Shown here: piece by piece, positions 1 through 8,651 of the stretch
Position numbering within the stretch: the first letter of the stretch is position 1
Layout: each line of letters opens with the position of its first letter
The notes under the pieces: generated by a model
The model's database searches: none
The model's input: only the letters and a program-made list of their open reading frames with translations
What the model was told of the DNA's origin: nothing
NCBI GenBank assembly: GCA_904420005.1
Contig: CAJFTT010000002.1
Location: 1 to 39,810 of the forward strand
Direction: 5' to 3'
Source: Candidatus Tabaqchalia intestinavium
GTDB lineage: Bacteria > Bacillota > Clostridia > Oscillospirales > CAJFTT01
DNA: 39,810 nucleotides
Program-made: the position numbers and the translations under genes

Positions 1-497
1 CCTCGGTGGACAAAGGGCAATGCGCCCGGCGGCGACTGAAATGGCCGCATGCGGCGTTCTCGAGCTCGGCGGGCGGCAGCCCGCCGTCCTGCTGCGGCCT
101 TGCCTGCAACCGTTTCCTTCTCCCGCCAGGTCCACGGCGTTTTTCGGGAGGAAAGCGGGCGCAGGCACCACCGATGCGGCAGCCGAGCGCTCGCCCGCGG
201 GCGAGAAAAACGCGGTCGAGCGTCTGTTTGACCCCGAAAAGCCGCGTTTCTCTTTATCCATCGTGTATAAATATTTTTAATTATTACTTTTTGTAATTTA
301 ACTTTGGCAGAAAAATCGCGCAGGGCTGCCCTTGCCGGACGGCGGACGAACCCGCGGTTTTGGCGTCAACCCGTTGGCTGCCAAGGCGCAGCGGGGAGGG
401 GACGCCGCCCCGGGCCGCTGCGTGGGAATTTTGCCACCAGGGCCGCTGGATGAAACAACTCGGTCGAGCGGAAAAGCGAACTGGAAAGGAGACGCCC
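1..497. other. Intergenic, no gene recognised
   Basis: I see no convincing gene here. Short open frames exist on both strands but are arginine-, proline- and alanine-rich, as expected from GC-rich noncoding DNA, and lack ribosome binding sites. Two things stand out: a perfect inverted repeat (CTCGCCC/GGGCGAG) near 190-205 followed by A residues, and an AT-rich island at about 244-305 in otherwise GC-rich DNA. The island could hold a promoter for the downstream lipoprotein, but no well-spaced -35/-10 pair was found. Confidence 0.5.
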
Positions 498-908
498 ATG
501 AAACGGATGTGGATCGCAAGTATGCTGTGCTGCCTGGCGCTCTCCGGCTGCGCGCAGACGCCGGCAGACGAGAGCGCCCCCTCGAGCGCCCCCTCGGCAC
601 AATACGTCTCCATCACGGCGCAGGAGGCGCAGAATCTGATGCAGACACAGGCGGATTATGTGCTGCTCGACGTGCGCACACCCGAGGAATACAACGAGGC
701 CCATATCCCCGGCGCGATGCTGCTGCCGCTCGACGAGCTCGCCGCGCAGGCCGAGACGGCGCTGCCGGATAAAGCGCAGCTGATCCTGGTCTATTGCCGC
801 AGCGGCCGGCGCAGCAAAACGGCGGCGGAAACGCTGCTCTCGCTTGGGTACACGAATGTGCGGGATTTCGGCGGGATTCTGGATTGGCCTTACGGCACAA
901 CATCGTGA
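498..908 (+). CDS. Rhodanese-domain lipoprotein
   Basis: A 136-residue exported lipoprotein with one rhodanese (sulfurtransferase-like) domain. The start is the ATG at 498, preceded by GGAAAGGAG; an upstream in-frame extension has no such site. Residues 1-18 form a lipoprotein signal peptide ending in the lipobox LSGC, so the mature protein should be lipid-anchored outside the membrane. The domain runs from about residue 38 to the end, with YVLLDVRTPEEY, HIPGAMLLP and the active-site loop YCRSGRRS, whose Cys would carry the persulfide. Single-domain rhodaneses of about 100 residues with this loop are common. The physiological sulfur acceptor cannot be told from sequence. The gene stands alone, followed by the AT-rich gene at 1045 on the same strand. 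Confidence 0.9.
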   Translation: MKRMWIASMLCCLALSGCAQTPADESAPSSAPSAQYVSITAQEAQNLMQTQADYVLLDVRTPEEYNEAHIPGAMLLPLDELAAQAETALPDKAQLILVYCRSGRRSKTAAETLLSLGYTNVRDFGGILDWPYGTTS

Positions 909-1044
909 CCGGCCGGCCGCCGGGAAAAGCAGAACAAGCGCTCCCCTCTTGAACCTAACCGATCGCGGCACGGCTACAATGTTGACAACAGGGTAACGCC
1001 CATATCGGGTCATTTAATTGGGTGGGAAGGAAAGGAGGAGAATC

Positions 1045-1584
1045 TTGGAAAAGCTGATAAAGCCCTTTGCACTGCGGCCACGGCAATGGTACAACCTAAC
1101 ACGCTTACAGAAACGATGTTATTTGGCCAATATCGCTGTAAATGATCCCAGTTTTTTGCTACCGCATCAATATGAGGAAAAAAGCATTTTCAACGCCATG
1201 CTGCCGGTCTATGAACGGCAAAAGCCCGCGCACCGCCTTTCCGAATTTATTCATCAATATTTCGACCGTGCATTATATCATACCCGCTTTGTCACCCCGA
1301 TCCACGCGAAAATGCATTATACACTCTATGGATTTTCTGTGGAAATCTCCGTGATGTTCTTCATTACCTGTTGGCGAATGGAATTCGACTATCAAATTCA
1401 AAAAAGCAACGAAATTCCCTGGTTAATTCACAAGGATTGTAATTTCAAAGCGGGTGAGCAGGATATGCTAGGCGCTTTGGTAAATTTTCGGGTGGTGATG
1501 GACTATATCCATCGCGAGGTTGAAGATAAATATTTCACGGAGATGGGGTACAAAACGGCAGAGGCACCGTTGCAATTCGAATAA
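1045..1584 (+). CDS. Uncharacterised AT-rich gene, TTG start
   Basis: I do not recognise this 179-residue protein. The chosen start is TTG at 1045 because AAAGGAGG lies 7 bases upstream; an earlier in-frame TTG at 1018 would place that site inside the gene. The product is rich in aromatic and basic residues (Trp, Tyr, Phe, His, Arg), has no signal peptide, and has one moderately hydrophobic stretch (SVEISVMFFITCW) too short and polar-flanked to be a sure membrane helix. Its base composition is clearly more AT-rich than every neighbour, which suggests recent transfer or a gene under different selection. A TTGACA-like box near 983 has no good -10 partner. No mobile-element genes are adjacent. 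It could be a phage- or plasmid-derived orphan. Confidence 0.7.
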   Translation: MEKLIKPFALRPRQWYNLTRLQKRCYLANIAVNDPSFLLPHQYEEKSIFNAMLPVYERQKPAHRLSEFIHQYFDRALYHTRFVTPIHAKMHYTLYGFSVEISVMFFITCWRMEFDYQIQKSNEIPWLIHKDCNFKAGEQDMLGALVNFRVVMDYIHREVEDKYFTEMGYKTAEAPLQFE

Positions 1585-1864
1585 ATCTTGGAGCCGCCTG
1601 GTCCATCCCTAGCCGCCTTGTGGCAAGCCGCTGCCTTTGTGTTTTCGTAATGCAGCAGCGCTTTGTCCCACAGGGACGCCGGCGCAGGGAAAAACGAAAG
1701 CAAAGCGTCAGAGACAGAGGCCGCTGCGTGCATGGATACAAAACCGTCATTCCCTCCCGCTCTGCCGCGAGCAGGGAGGTGCTGCATTCCGCCTGGCCAA
1801 GCAGCCCGCAGCCATCGCATATGTCCCTCTCGCCTCGGGCCACGCCTCGCCCCGGGCAACACAG
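1585..1864. other. Intergenic with small hairpins
   Basis: No gene is supported. The stretch contains GTCCC/GGGAC separated by three bases (near 1666-1678) and a stronger hairpin near 1751-1780 (CCTCCCGCTC pairing with GAGC-A-GGGAGG). Neither is followed by a T-run on the plus strand. They may stabilise or end the transcript of the gene at 1045-1584, but this is inference. Confidence 0.35.
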
Positions 1865-1929
1865 AAAAGCGCACAGACTGAATATGGAAAGTCGGGAGAA
1901 CCCGTTCCATGTTTCGTCTGTGCGCTTTT
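1865..1929. terminator. Bidirectional terminator after rplQ
   Basis: A 14-bp perfect stem, AAAAGCGCACAGAC (1865-1878) with GTCTGTGCGCTTTT (1916-1929), encloses a second inner hairpin (ATGGAA/TTCCAT with CGGG/CCCG). Both strands end in a T-rich arm. On the minus strand it lies 28 bp after the rplQ stop codon and is the expected end of the ribosomal protein operon. On the plus strand it would stop transcription from the gene at 1045. Confidence 0.9.
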
Positions 1930-1956
1930 TATGGTCGTACCGGAAGAGCGGCGAAC

Positions 1957-2301
1957 TTATTTCGTCAGCTCAATGATGGCCATTTCCGCAGCGTCTCCGC
2001 GGCGCGGGCCGATCTTGTAAATCCGGGTATAACCGCCGTTGACGTCCGCGAACTTGGGCGCGATCTCGTCAAACAGCTTCTTGGTAACCTCTTCCTTGGT
2101 CACAAACGCAAGCACCTTGCGCTTGGAAGCCAGGCTCGGCTCCTTCGCGATGGTGATCATCTTCTCCGCCATGGCGCTGACTTCCTTCGCGCGCGCCACG
2201 GTGGTTTCAATCTTGCCGTTTTCGAACAGGAAGGTCACCATGCCCCGCAGCATCGACATTCTGCTGTCGGTGGTGCGGCCGAGTTTCCTTGTACCGGGCA
2301 T
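1957..2301 (-). CDS. rplQ: 50S ribosomal protein L17
   Basis: L17 is a large-subunit protein near the peptide exit tunnel. The 114-residue product starts [19 protein letters not shown], the conserved family N-terminus, and matches the usual length of the short bacterial form. The ATG at 2301 has AGGAGG about 8 bases upstream. It is the last gene of the operon, 27 bp after rpoA and just before the strong hairpin at 1865-1929. No ECF transporter genes follow, unlike many Firmicutes where cbiO/ecfA genes come next. Confidence 0.98.
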   Translation of the reverse strand: MPGTRKLGRTTDSRMSMLRGMVTFLFENGKIETTVARAKEVSAMAEKMITIAKEPSLASKRKVLAFVTKEEVTKKLFDEIAPKFADVNGGYTRIYKIGPRRGDAAEMAIIELTK

Positions 2302-2328
2302 ATTCTGAATCCTCCTTTTAGCTCTGGC

Positions 2329-3279
2329 TCAGTCTTCTTCCTTCTTGAAAGAGAGCCCCAGGGTGGCCAGTTTATTAATCACTTCTTCCAGCGATTTGCG
2401 GCCGAGGTTGCGCACCTTCATCATGTCCTCTTCCGTCTTGCAGGCCAGGTCTTCGACCGTGTTGATGCCCGCGCGCTTGAGGCAGTTGAAAGAACGAACC
2501 GACAGGTCCAGCTCCTCGATGGTCATTTCCAGCACCTTTTCCTTGCCCTTCTCGATGGTCTCGATCATGACTTTGGCGTTCTGGCCCTCGTCACTGAGAT
2601 CGACGAAGAGGTTGAGATGCTCGGTGAGGATCTTGGCCGCCAGCGACACCGCTTCCTTGGCGGAAATGGTTCCGTTGGTCCACAGCTCGATCGTGAGCTT
2701 ATCGTAATCGGTGATCTGGCCGACACGCGTGTTTTCCACCGTGTAGTTGACCTTGAGCACCGGCGTATAGATGGAGTCGACGGGGATGATACCGATGTCC
2801 GATTCCAACGCCTGCTTGTTGCGCTCCGCCGAAACATAGCCGCGGCCGTGGTCGACGACCAGCTCCATATAGAACTTCGCGCCGTCCTGCAGCGAGCAGA
2901 TATGCATACCGGGATTGAGGATCTCCACCTCGGAATCGACCTCGATGTCGCCCGCAGTCAGCTCGCGCTCGCCCTCGCCCTTGAGGATGACCTTCTTGGG
3001 TTCAGCGCTGTGCAGCTGGGCCGTGATGCCTTTGACGTTGAGGATGATCTCCGTGACGTCCTCCTTGACCCCGGGGATGGTGGTGAATTCATGCTGCACG
3101 CCTTCGATCTTGACGCTCGTGACGGCGACGCCCGGCAGCGAGGAAAGCAGTACACGGCGCAGGCTGTTGCCCAGCGTCATGCCGTATCCGCGCTCCAGCG
3201 GCTCGACGACGAATTTGCCATAGGTGCCGTCGGCCTTGAGCTCGGCAGTTTCGATTCTCGGCTTTTCGATCTCTATCAT
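2329..3279 (-). CDS. rpoA: RNA polymerase subunit alpha
   Basis: Alpha is the assembly platform of RNA polymerase and contacts upstream promoter DNA and activators. The 316-residue protein has the N-terminal dimerisation domain (about residues 1-230, with [20 protein letters not shown] near the start) and the helical C-terminal domain (about 245-316, with [17 protein letters not shown] and [12 protein letters not shown]). Length and layout are normal. The ATG at 3279 follows AAAGGAGGG. It sits between rpsD and rplQ, the standard alpha-operon position. A hairpin at 3315-3334 precedes its ribosome binding site. Confidence 0.98.
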   Translation of the reverse strand: MIEIEKPRIETAELKADGTYGKFVVEPLERGYGMTLGNSLRRVLLSSLPGVAVTSVKIEGVQHEFTTIPGVKEDVTEIILNVKGITAQLHSAEPKKVILKGEGERELTAGDIEVDSEVEILNPGMHICSLQDGAKFYMELVVDHGRGYVSAERNKQALESDIGIIPVDSIYTPVLKVNYTVENTRVGQITDYDKLTIELWTNGTISAKEAVSLAAKILTEHLNLFVDLSDEGQNAKVMIETIEKGKEKVLEMTIEELDLSVRSFNCLKRAGINTVEDLACKTEEDMMKVRNLGRKSLEEVINKLATLGLSFKKEED

Positions 3280-3314
3280 TTGAAAACCCTCCTTTATGGT
3301 AGGTGGTTGGATCC

Positions 3315-3334
3315 GCGCCGGGTGCCCCCGGCGC
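3315..3334. other. rpsD-rpoA intergenic hairpin
   Basis: GCGCCGGG and CCCGGCGC form a perfect 8-bp GC-only stem with a 4-base loop in the 77-bp gap between rpsD and rpoA. No T-run follows on the minus strand, so it is unlikely to be a simple terminator. It could be an mRNA processing or stability element; function is inference. Confidence 0.5.
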
Positions 3335-3356
3335 CGGTCTATTCAGAGGGAGCCGA

Positions 3357-3986
3357 TTATTTGGAGTACAACTCGACGATGAGATGCTCCTCGACCTCGA
3401 GATCGATCTCATCCCGCTCGGGCATACGCACAACCTTCGCGGTCAGCGTGTTCTGGTCCAGCTCCAGCCACTGCGGGATCGGACGGGAACCGTTCTGCTC
3501 GAGGATCATTTTGAATTTCGCGCTGTCACGGCTGCCTTCCTTGAGGGCGATGACGTCGCCTTCCTTGAGCAGCTGCGAGGGGATATTGGCCTTGTGGCCG
3601 TTGAGCGTGAAGTGATTATGCGTCACCAGCTGGCGCGCTTCCGGACGGGAGGACGCGAGGCCCAGACGGTAAACGACGTTATCCATGCGGCTTTCCAGAA
3701 TACGCAGCAAGTTCTCACCCGTGATACCTTCCTGCTTCTTAACCGCCTGCTCGAAATACTTGCGGAACTGCTTCTCCAGCACGCCATAGAAGCGCTTGGC
3801 CTTCTGCTTGGCGCGCAGCTGGATGCCGTATTCAGAGACTTTCTTTCTGCCGTCGCCATGCTGGCCCGGCGCTTTGCTTCTGGTGAGGACGGGGCACTTG
3901 ACCGTATGGCACTTTTCGCCCTTGAGGAAGAGCTTCTGGCCCTCGCGGCGGCACTGTCTGCACACTGCACCTGTATATCTTGCCAT
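3357..3986 (-). CDS. rpsD: 30S ribosomal protein S4, zinc form
   Basis: S4 is a primary 16S rRNA-binding assembly protein and part of the mRNA entry helicase. The 209-residue product carries four cysteines (C9, C12, C26, C31; C-x2-C-x13-C-x4-C), the zinc-binding version of its N-terminal region. The S4 RNA-binding domain follows at about residues 98-160 ([20 protein letters not shown]). The start ATG at 3986 has GGAGGTG upstream. In B. subtilis rpsD is unlinked and autoregulated; here it stays in the alpha operon between rpsK and rpoA, which is the common arrangement in Clostridia. Confidence 0.98.
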   Translation of the reverse strand: MARYTGAVCRQCRREGQKLFLKGEKCHTVKCPVLTRSKAPGQHGDGRKKVSEYGIQLRAKQKAKRFYGVLEKQFRKYFEQAVKKQEGITGENLLRILESRMDNVVYRLGLASSRPEARQLVTHNHFTLNGHKANIPSQLLKEGDVIALKEGSRDSAKFKMILEQNGSRPIPQWLELDQNTLTAKVVRMPERDEIDLEVEEHLIVELYSK

Positions 3987-4012
3987 GTATTTCTACACCT
4001 CCAAATAATCGA

Positions 4013-4417
4013 TTAGACGCGTCTGCGCTTCGGCGGACGGCAGCCGTTGTGCGGGATGGGGGTCACGTCCTTGATCATGCTGACCTCCAGGCCTGCGGAC
4101 TGCAGCGCGCGGATAGCGGCTTCACGGCCCTGGCCCGGGCCCTTGACGTAAACTTCCACCGTGTGCAGGCCGTGCTCCATAGCGGCCTTCGCAGCGGTCT
4201 CCGCAGCGGTCTGCGCAGCGAACGGGGTGGATTTCTTCGAGCCGCGGAAGCCGAGGCCGCCAGCGCTCGCCCAGGAAATCGCATTGCCCTGCACGTCCGT
4301 GATGGTGACGATGGTGTTATTGAAGGTGGACTGGATATGGACTGCTCCACGTTCGATATTCTTGCGGTCGCGACGCCGTTTGACGGCGGTTTTCTTGACT
4401 TGCTTGGCTGCTGCCAT
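4013..4417 (-). CDS. rpsK: 30S ribosomal protein S11
   Basis: S11 lies on the platform of the small subunit near the mRNA exit and the E site. The 134-residue sequence has the family signature [20 protein letters not shown] and the basic C-terminal tail ending PPKRRRV. A lysine/arginine-rich N-terminus precedes the conserved [15 protein letters not shown] segment. The ATG follows AAGGAGGG. Gaps to rpsM (14 bp) and rpsD (26 bp) indicate one transcript. Confidence 0.98.
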   Translation of the reverse strand: MAAAKQVKKTAVKRRRDRKNIERGAVHIQSTFNNTIVTITDVQGNAISWASAGGLGFRGSKKSTPFAAQTAAETAAKAAMEHGLHTVEVYVKGPGQGREAAIRALQSAGLEVSMIKDVTPIPHNGCRPPKRRRV

Positions 4418-4431
4418 AACTTTGTCCCTCC

Positions 4432-4797
4432 TTACTTCTTCTTATTCGCGATGGTCTTCTTCGGACCCTTGCGCGTGCGGGCGTTGGTCTTGGTGCGCTG
4501 GCCGCGCACCGGCAGGCCCTTGCGGTGCCGGACGCCGCGATAGCACCCGATCTCCACCAGGCGCTTGATGTCCAGCGCCTTCTCCCGGCGCAGGTCGCCC
4601 TCGACGGTATATTTCGCGACGGATTCGCGCAGCTTCTGCACGTCCTCTTCGCTCAGGTCGCGCACACGGATGTCAGGGTTGACGCCCGTTTCCGCGAGGA
4701 TGTTCATTGCGGTTCTGCGGCCGATGCCGTAAATGTACGTCAGGCCAATTTCCACCCGCTTCTCTTTCGGCAGGTCAATACCAGCAATACGAGCCAT
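4432..4797 (-). CDS. rpsM: 30S ribosomal protein S13
   Basis: S13 is in the head of the small subunit, where it contacts the P-site tRNA and bridges to L5. The 121-residue product starts [20 protein letters not shown] and has the helix-two-turn-helix region and a basic C-terminus ([19 protein letters not shown]), which reaches the tRNA in known structures. GGAGGTG lies about 11 bases before the ATG, slightly longer spacing than its neighbours. It follows rpmJ as in most Firmicutes. Confidence 0.98.
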   Translation of the reverse strand: MARIAGIDLPKEKRVEIGLTYIYGIGRRTAMNILAETGVNPDIRVRDLSEEDVQKLRESVAKYTVEGDLRREKALDIKRLVEIGCYRGVRHRKGLPVRGQRTKTNARTRKGPKKTIANKKK

Positions 4798-4830
4798 GTT
4801 CAGGAAACACCTCCGTTAATTTTTCTGGGC

Positions 4831-4944
4831 TCAGCCCTGTCTCTGCTTGTGCTTGGGATTCTCGCAGATCACCATGACGCGGCCTTTGCGCTTGATGACC
4901 TTGCACTTTTCGCACATCGGTTTCACCGAGGGTCTAACTTTCAT
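4831..4944 (-). CDS. rpmJ: 50S ribosomal protein L36
   Basis: At 37 residues this is the smallest gene in the operon. The product starts [20 protein letters not shown] and has the zinc-ribbon ligands C11, C14, C27 and H32, so it is the zinc-binding (C+) form. AAGGAGG sits 7 bases before the ATG at 4944. It lies between infA and rpsM, the classical position that starts the alpha part of the operon. L36 stabilises 23S rRNA near the L7/L12 stalk base. Confidence 0.97.
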   Translation of the reverse strand: MKVRPSVKPMCEKCKVIKRKGRVMVICENPKHKQRQG

Positions 4945-4969
4945 GGGAATACCTCCTTCGAGCACGGGC

Positions 4970-5188
4970 TCATTTCGCCCGCCATGTGATGCGTCCGCGC
5001 GTCAGATCGTACGTGGACATTTCGACCGTTACCCTGTCGCCCGGCAAGATTTTGATATAGTTCATGCGCAGCTTGCCGGAAATGTGTGCGAGGATCTTAT
5101 GCCCGTTGGGCAATTCAACCTGGAACATAGCGTTAGGAAGCGCTTCCACTACCGTTCCTTCAATCTCGATAACGTCGTCCTTCGACAT
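4970..5188 (-). CDS. infA: Translation initiation factor IF-1
   Basis: IF-1 binds the A site of the 30S subunit during initiation. The start chosen is [20 protein letters not shown], giving 72 residues, the normal length; the frame stays open further upstream but AGGAGG at about 5195-5200 supports the ATG at 5188. The whole protein is one S1-like OB fold ([32 protein letters not shown]). It begins 2 bp after the stop of the KOW gene, indicating coupled expression. Confidence 0.98.
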   Translation of the reverse strand: MSKDDVIEIEGTVVEALPNAMFQVELPNGHKILAHISGKLRMNYIKILPGDRVTVEMSTYDLTRGRITWRAK

Positions 5189-5190
5189 AC

Positions 5191-5451
5191 TTAACCTCCT
5201 TGGGGATCGGTGTCTACCCTGTCTCGGCAAGCGCGCAGGCTGCGCCACAGCTGTTTGTTTGTGACGACGTCCACCCGCTGGCCTTCGATCTTGCAGAGGT
5301 GCTTCCTCTGCTTTCGCTTGGGCGCTTCAAGTTTTCTCGCCCTTCCGTTTGCGATATAAACGTAATGCTCGTCGGCAGAAACCACGGCGAACACGCCGCC
5401 CTTGTCCCTGCCTGCCAGAGAGACCACCACGTCTCCGCGGGTTTCCTGCAT
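5191..5451 (-). CDS. Small KOW-domain RNA-binding protein
   Basis: An 86-residue basic protein with a KOW-like motif near its N-terminus ([18 protein letters not shown], about residues 8-25), followed by a strand carrying [19 protein letters not shown]. The family, related to ribosomal L14e/L6e-type KOW proteins, is often encoded between map and infA in Clostridia, but its role is not established to my knowledge. Binding to rRNA or a translation factor is a reasonable inference from the fold and context. The AAGGGGGTG ribosome binding site overlaps the map stop codon, and the stop is 2 bp from the infA start, so the three genes are tightly coupled. Confidence 0.9.
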   Translation of the reverse strand: MQETRGDVVVSLAGRDKGGVFAVVSADEHYVYIANGRARKLEAPKRKQRKHLCKIEGQRVDVVTNKQLWRSLRACRDRVDTDPQGG

Positions 5452-5463
5452 GAGGGCACCCCC

Positions 5464-6213
5464 TTACAGCTGCGTGAGGATCTCCGGTCCGTTGGATGTG
5501 ACCGCGATCGTGTGCTCAAAATGCGCCGAAATGCTGCCGTCCGCCGTGACGACGGTCCAGCCGTCCTTCAGCACCCGCACCGCCGCGCGTCCAGCGGTGA
5601 TCATGGGTTCAATCGCAATGGTAGTGCCGGGGAAGAGCCGCGGACCCGGACGGCCAAACACGAAATTCGGCACGCTCGGTTCCTCGTGCAGATTTTTGCC
5701 CACGCCGTGGCCTTCGTAATCCTGCACAACGGAAAAACCCTGGCCCACAGCATGCTGCTCCACCGCCCGGCTGATATCGACAATCCTGGCACCGGCCACA
5801 GCAGCCTCAATCCCCAGGCGCAGACACTCCTGCGTCGCCTCGAGCAGGCGCCGTGCCTCCTCGGATATGACGCCAGCCGCGAAGGTATACGCCGTGTCGG
5901 AATGATAGCCTTTGTAGTACGCCCCGACGTCCACGCTCACAACGTCGCCGTCCTGAATGATGCGTTTCTTCGAGGGGATGCCATGAATGACTTCATCATT
6001 GAGCGAAATGCAGGCGCTGGCCGGGAACCCGTTATAATGGAGGAACGACGGCGTCGCGCCGTGGCTCTCGATGAATTCCCGCACAGCCTGGTCAACCGCG
6101 AAGGTGGACACCCCCGGCCGGATGACCGCACGCGCTCTTTCCAGCGCGCCTGCCGAAATCTTGCCGGCTTCCCGCATGATCGCGATCTCCCGGCTGTCTT
6201 TGAGAGTAATCAT
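5464..6213 (-). CDS. map: Methionine aminopeptidase type I
   Basis: This enzyme removes the N-terminal methionine from nascent proteins. Starting at the ATG at 6213 (MITLKDSREIAIMREAGK) gives 249 residues, typical of the short type I enzyme without an N-terminal zinc domain; a GAGGCG site lies upstream. Dinuclear metal ligands are visible in order: the two Asp in VDVGAYYKGYHSDTAY, His in GHGVGKNLHEEP, Glu in IEPMIT and Glu in FEHTIAVT. A start 5 codons earlier is possible but would overlap adk. Its place after adk is standard in Gram-positive spc operons. Confidence 0.97.
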   Translation of the reverse strand: MITLKDSREIAIMREAGKISAGALERARAVIRPGVSTFAVDQAVREFIESHGATPSFLHYNGFPASACISLNDEVIHGIPSKKRIIQDGDVVSVDVGAYYKGYHSDTAYTFAAGVISEEARRLLEATQECLRLGIEAAVAGARIVDISRAVEQHAVGQGFSVVQDYEGHGVGKNLHEEPSVPNFVFGRPGPRLFPGTTIAIEPMITAGRAAVRVLKDGWTVVTADGSISAHFEHTIAVTSNGPEILTQL

Positions 6214-6217
6214 ATAT

Positions 6218-6850
6218 TCACGCCTCAATCGCTTCGAGCGTCATGCGAGTGGTATCGGCCACTTCCTCCTGACCGATCACTATCTTGAGCTTGCCCGTCT
6301 TGCCGTAATAGTCCTTGAGCGGCTCGGTCTGCTCATGATACACACGCAGGCGGTCGGCGACAACGTCGGGATGGTCGTCCTTCCGCTGCACCAGCTCGGC
6401 GCCGCACAGCGAACACGTTTTGCCGTCCTTGGAGGGCTTGTATTCGATGTGATAAGACGCGCCGCAATCCGGGCACACCCTGCGCCCCGCCATACGTTTC
6501 GCAATCTTCTCGTCGGGGACCTCGATGTCCACCACTTTGTCAATCTCGACCCCCATGCGGTCGAGTGCCTCAGCCTGAGGCACCGTCCGCGGGAATCCGT
6601 CGAGAATGAAACCGTTCGCGCAGTCGGGCTGCGCAAGACGTTCACGAATGATGTCGATGACAACTTCGTCCGGAACCAGCTTGCCCGCATCCATATATTC
6701 TTTCGCGCGCAGGCCCAGCTCCGTGCCGTTTTTCAGCGCTTCCCGGATGATGTTGCCGGTGGAGATGGCGGGGATGTGCAGCTTCTCGCTGACAACCTCC
6801 GCCTGCGTTCCCTTGCCGGCGCCCGGGGCGCCCAAAAAGATCAGTTTCAT
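6218..6850 (-). CDS. adk: Adenylate kinase, zinc form
   Basis: Adenylate kinase interconverts ATP + AMP and 2 ADP. The 210-residue protein has the P-loop GAPGAGKGT (residues 7-15), the AMP-binding DGFPRT segment (84-89), and a LID domain with four cysteines (C126, C129, C146, C149), the structural zinc site found in many Gram-positive adenylate kinases. The ATG at 6850 follows GGAGGAAG. It is 16 bp after secY and 4 bp before map. Length and motifs are complete. Confidence 0.98.
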   Translation of the reverse strand: MKLIFLGAPGAGKGTQAEVVSEKLHIPAISTGNIIREALKNGTELGLRAKEYMDAGKLVPDEVVIDIIRERLAQPDCANGFILDGFPRTVPQAEALDRMGVEIDKVVDIEVPDEKIAKRMAGRRVCPDCGASYHIEYKPSKDGKTCSLCGAELVQRKDDHPDVVADRLRVYHEQTEPLKDYYGKTGKLKIVIGQEEVADTTRMTLEAIEA

Positions 6851-6866
6851 ACTCTTCCTCCGTCTC

Positions 6867-8168
6867 TTATTCCAGGAAGCCCTTGTAATGCCGCATCATC
6901 ATCTGCGACTCGAGCGTACGCATCGTCTCCAGCGCAACGCCGACCACGATGAGCAGCGACGTGCCGCCGAGAGAGATGTTCATGCCGGTGAACAGCGAAA
7001 GGAAAATCGGACCGACGGCGATCACCGCCAGCAGAAGCGCGCCGATCAACGTGACACGGTGCACAATCTTGCCGATGAAGTCGGACGTCGGACGGCCCGG
7101 ACGGATGCCGGGGATCGTGCCGCTGTTCTTCTTGAGGTTGTTGGCGATCTCGATGGGGTTATACTGGATGCTGACGTAGAAATAGTTAAATGCGATGATC
7201 AGCAGGAAATACACGACCGCATAAAACACGCTCACGCCGCTGAAGATGCTCAGCGCCACATCCCAGAAGCTGCCGGTTTCCGGATTGCAGAAATCCTTGA
7301 TGACGCCGGGCAGGGAAATCAGGGTGGAGGCGAAGATGATCGGCATGACGCCGGTCATATTGACCTTAATTGGAATATGCGTGTTCTGTCCGCCGTACAT
7401 TTTCCGTCCGACGACGCGCTGCGCATACTGCACCGGGATGCGGCGCTCTGCGTCGCTCATCATGACGATGAGCGCGATCGCTACCAGTGCCAGCACAACA
7501 TACAGCGGGGTCATGATCAGGTACAGCACATTGCCCGCCAGACCGATCTGGAAATACGAAATGATCATCTGCGCCGCCTGCGGACCGCGGGAGATAATAC
7601 CGGCGAACAGGATGATGGAAATACCGTTGCCGATGCCCTTATCGTTAATCTGCTCGCCCATCCACATGATGAGCGCCGAGCCGGCCGTGAAGGTCAGCAC
7701 GATGACCGCCGCGACAAAGAAACCGGGGAAACCGCTCGTGACATCGATCGCGCCGGCTTCGTTGCGCAGCACCAGGTAATAAGCGGTGCCAAGCAGCAGC
7801 CCGAACGCAACGGTGACATACCGGGTGATGTTCGCGATCTTTTTGCGGCCGTCTTCGCCTTCCTTCTGCATGCGCTCCAGGGGCGGGATGGCCACCGTAA
7901 GCAGCTGCATGATGATGGAGGCGTTGATATACGGCGTCACGGACAAAGAGAAGATGGATGCGTTGGACAGGCCGCCGCCCGTCAGGACGTCCATATACCC
8001 CAGCAGGTTGCCGGCTTCACCGGAGAACATCTCCAGCAGGGAAGCGTCGTTGAGGAACGGAACGGGGATCGCGCATCCGAAACGGAACAGAAGGATGATG
8101 AAAAGCGTAAACAGCATTTTTTTGCGCACATCGGGGATCGCCCAGGCGTTTCGAATTACTGTAAACAA
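6867..8168 (-). CDS. secY: Preprotein translocase subunit SecY, TTG start
   Basis: SecY forms the protein-conducting channel of the Sec translocase. The 433-residue product has about ten hydrophobic helices, the N-terminal segment RNAWAIPDVRKKMLFTLFII and the GIRPGRPTSDFI cytoplasmic loop typical of the family. The start codon is TTG at 8168, directly after the rplO stop codon (no gap), with GAGGTGAT upstream inside the rplO end; no ATG or GTG fits better. The weak start and lack of spacing suggest translation coupled to rplO. Confidence 0.97.
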   Translation of the reverse strand: MFTVIRNAWAIPDVRKKMLFTLFIILLFRFGCAIPVPFLNDASLLEMFSGEAGNLLGYMDVLTGGGLSNASIFSLSVTPYINASIIMQLLTVAIPPLERMQKEGEDGRKKIANITRYVTVAFGLLLGTAYYLVLRNEAGAIDVTSGFPGFFVAAVIVLTFTAGSALIMWMGEQINDKGIGNGISIILFAGIISRGPQAAQMIISYFQIGLAGNVLYLIMTPLYVVLALVAIALIVMMSDAERRIPVQYAQRVVGRKMYGGQNTHIPIKVNMTGVMPIIFASTLISLPGVIKDFCNPETGSFWDVALSIFSGVSVFYAVVYFLLIIAFNYFYVSIQYNPIEIANNLKKNSGTIPGIRPGRPTSDFIGKIVHRVTLIGALLLAVIAVGPIFLSLFTGMNISLGGTSLLIVVGVALETMRTLESQMMMRHYKGFLE

Positions 8169-8609
8169 TTAGATCACCTCTGCCTTTCCGCCTGCCGCTT
8201 CGATCTTTTCTTTCGCGGCCTGCGAAAACTTCGCGGCCTGGACGGTCAGCTTCTTGCTGATCTCCCCGTTGCCGAGGATCTTCACACCGTCATATACCTT
8301 GTTGATCAGGCCCTTTTCCTGAAGCTTCGCCGCGTCGATCACGTCGCCGTCGGCAAACACATCCAGCGCAGAGACATTGACAAACGCATATCTCGTCGCG
8401 AAGATATTGTTGAAGCCACGCTTCGGGATCCGGCGAGCAAGCGGCATCTGGCCGCCTTCAAAGCCGGGACGAACGCCGCCGCCCGAGCGCGCCTTCTGGC
8501 CCTTATGGCCGCGGCCGGCCGTCTTGCCGTTGCCGGTACCATGGCCTCTGCCTTTGCGCTTGGGTTCCTTCGTCGAGCCAGCCACAGGAGCAAGTTCGTG
8601 TAACTGCAT
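8169..8609 (-). CDS. rplO: 50S ribosomal protein L15
   Basis: L15 is a late-assembly 23S rRNA-binding protein. The start used is the ATG of [20 protein letters not shown] at 8609 (146 residues), because AGGAGG is 8 bases upstream; a GTG further out falls within that site. The Gly/Arg/Lys-rich extended N-terminus ([18 protein letters not shown]) that threads through rRNA is present, followed by the globular C-terminal domain. It abuts secY without a gap. Confidence 0.98.
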   Translation of the reverse strand: MQLHELAPVAGSTKEPKRKGRGHGTGNGKTAGRGHKGQKARSGGGVRPGFEGGQMPLARRIPKRGFNNIFATRYAFVNVSALDVFADGDVIDAAKLQEKGLINKVYDGVKILGNGEISKKLTVQAAKFSQAAKEKIEAAGGKAEVI

Positions 8610-8651
8610 GATTCGCACCTCCTCAAAAATCAGGATGGGTCATGGCGACCC

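Noticed and set aside
6-296. Short open frames at the left end
   Set aside because: No ribosome binding site, no motif, and biased composition expected from noncoding GC-rich DNA.
1909-3615. Plus-strand open frame of 568 codons opposite rplQ and rpoA
   Set aside because: It is antisense to two certain genes, has no ribosome binding site and a composition typical of complement strands of GC-rich genes.
6606-8603. Plus-strand open frame of 665 codons opposite adk, secY and rplO
   Set aside because: It mirrors the codon structure of the real genes and is His/Asp/Arg-rich.
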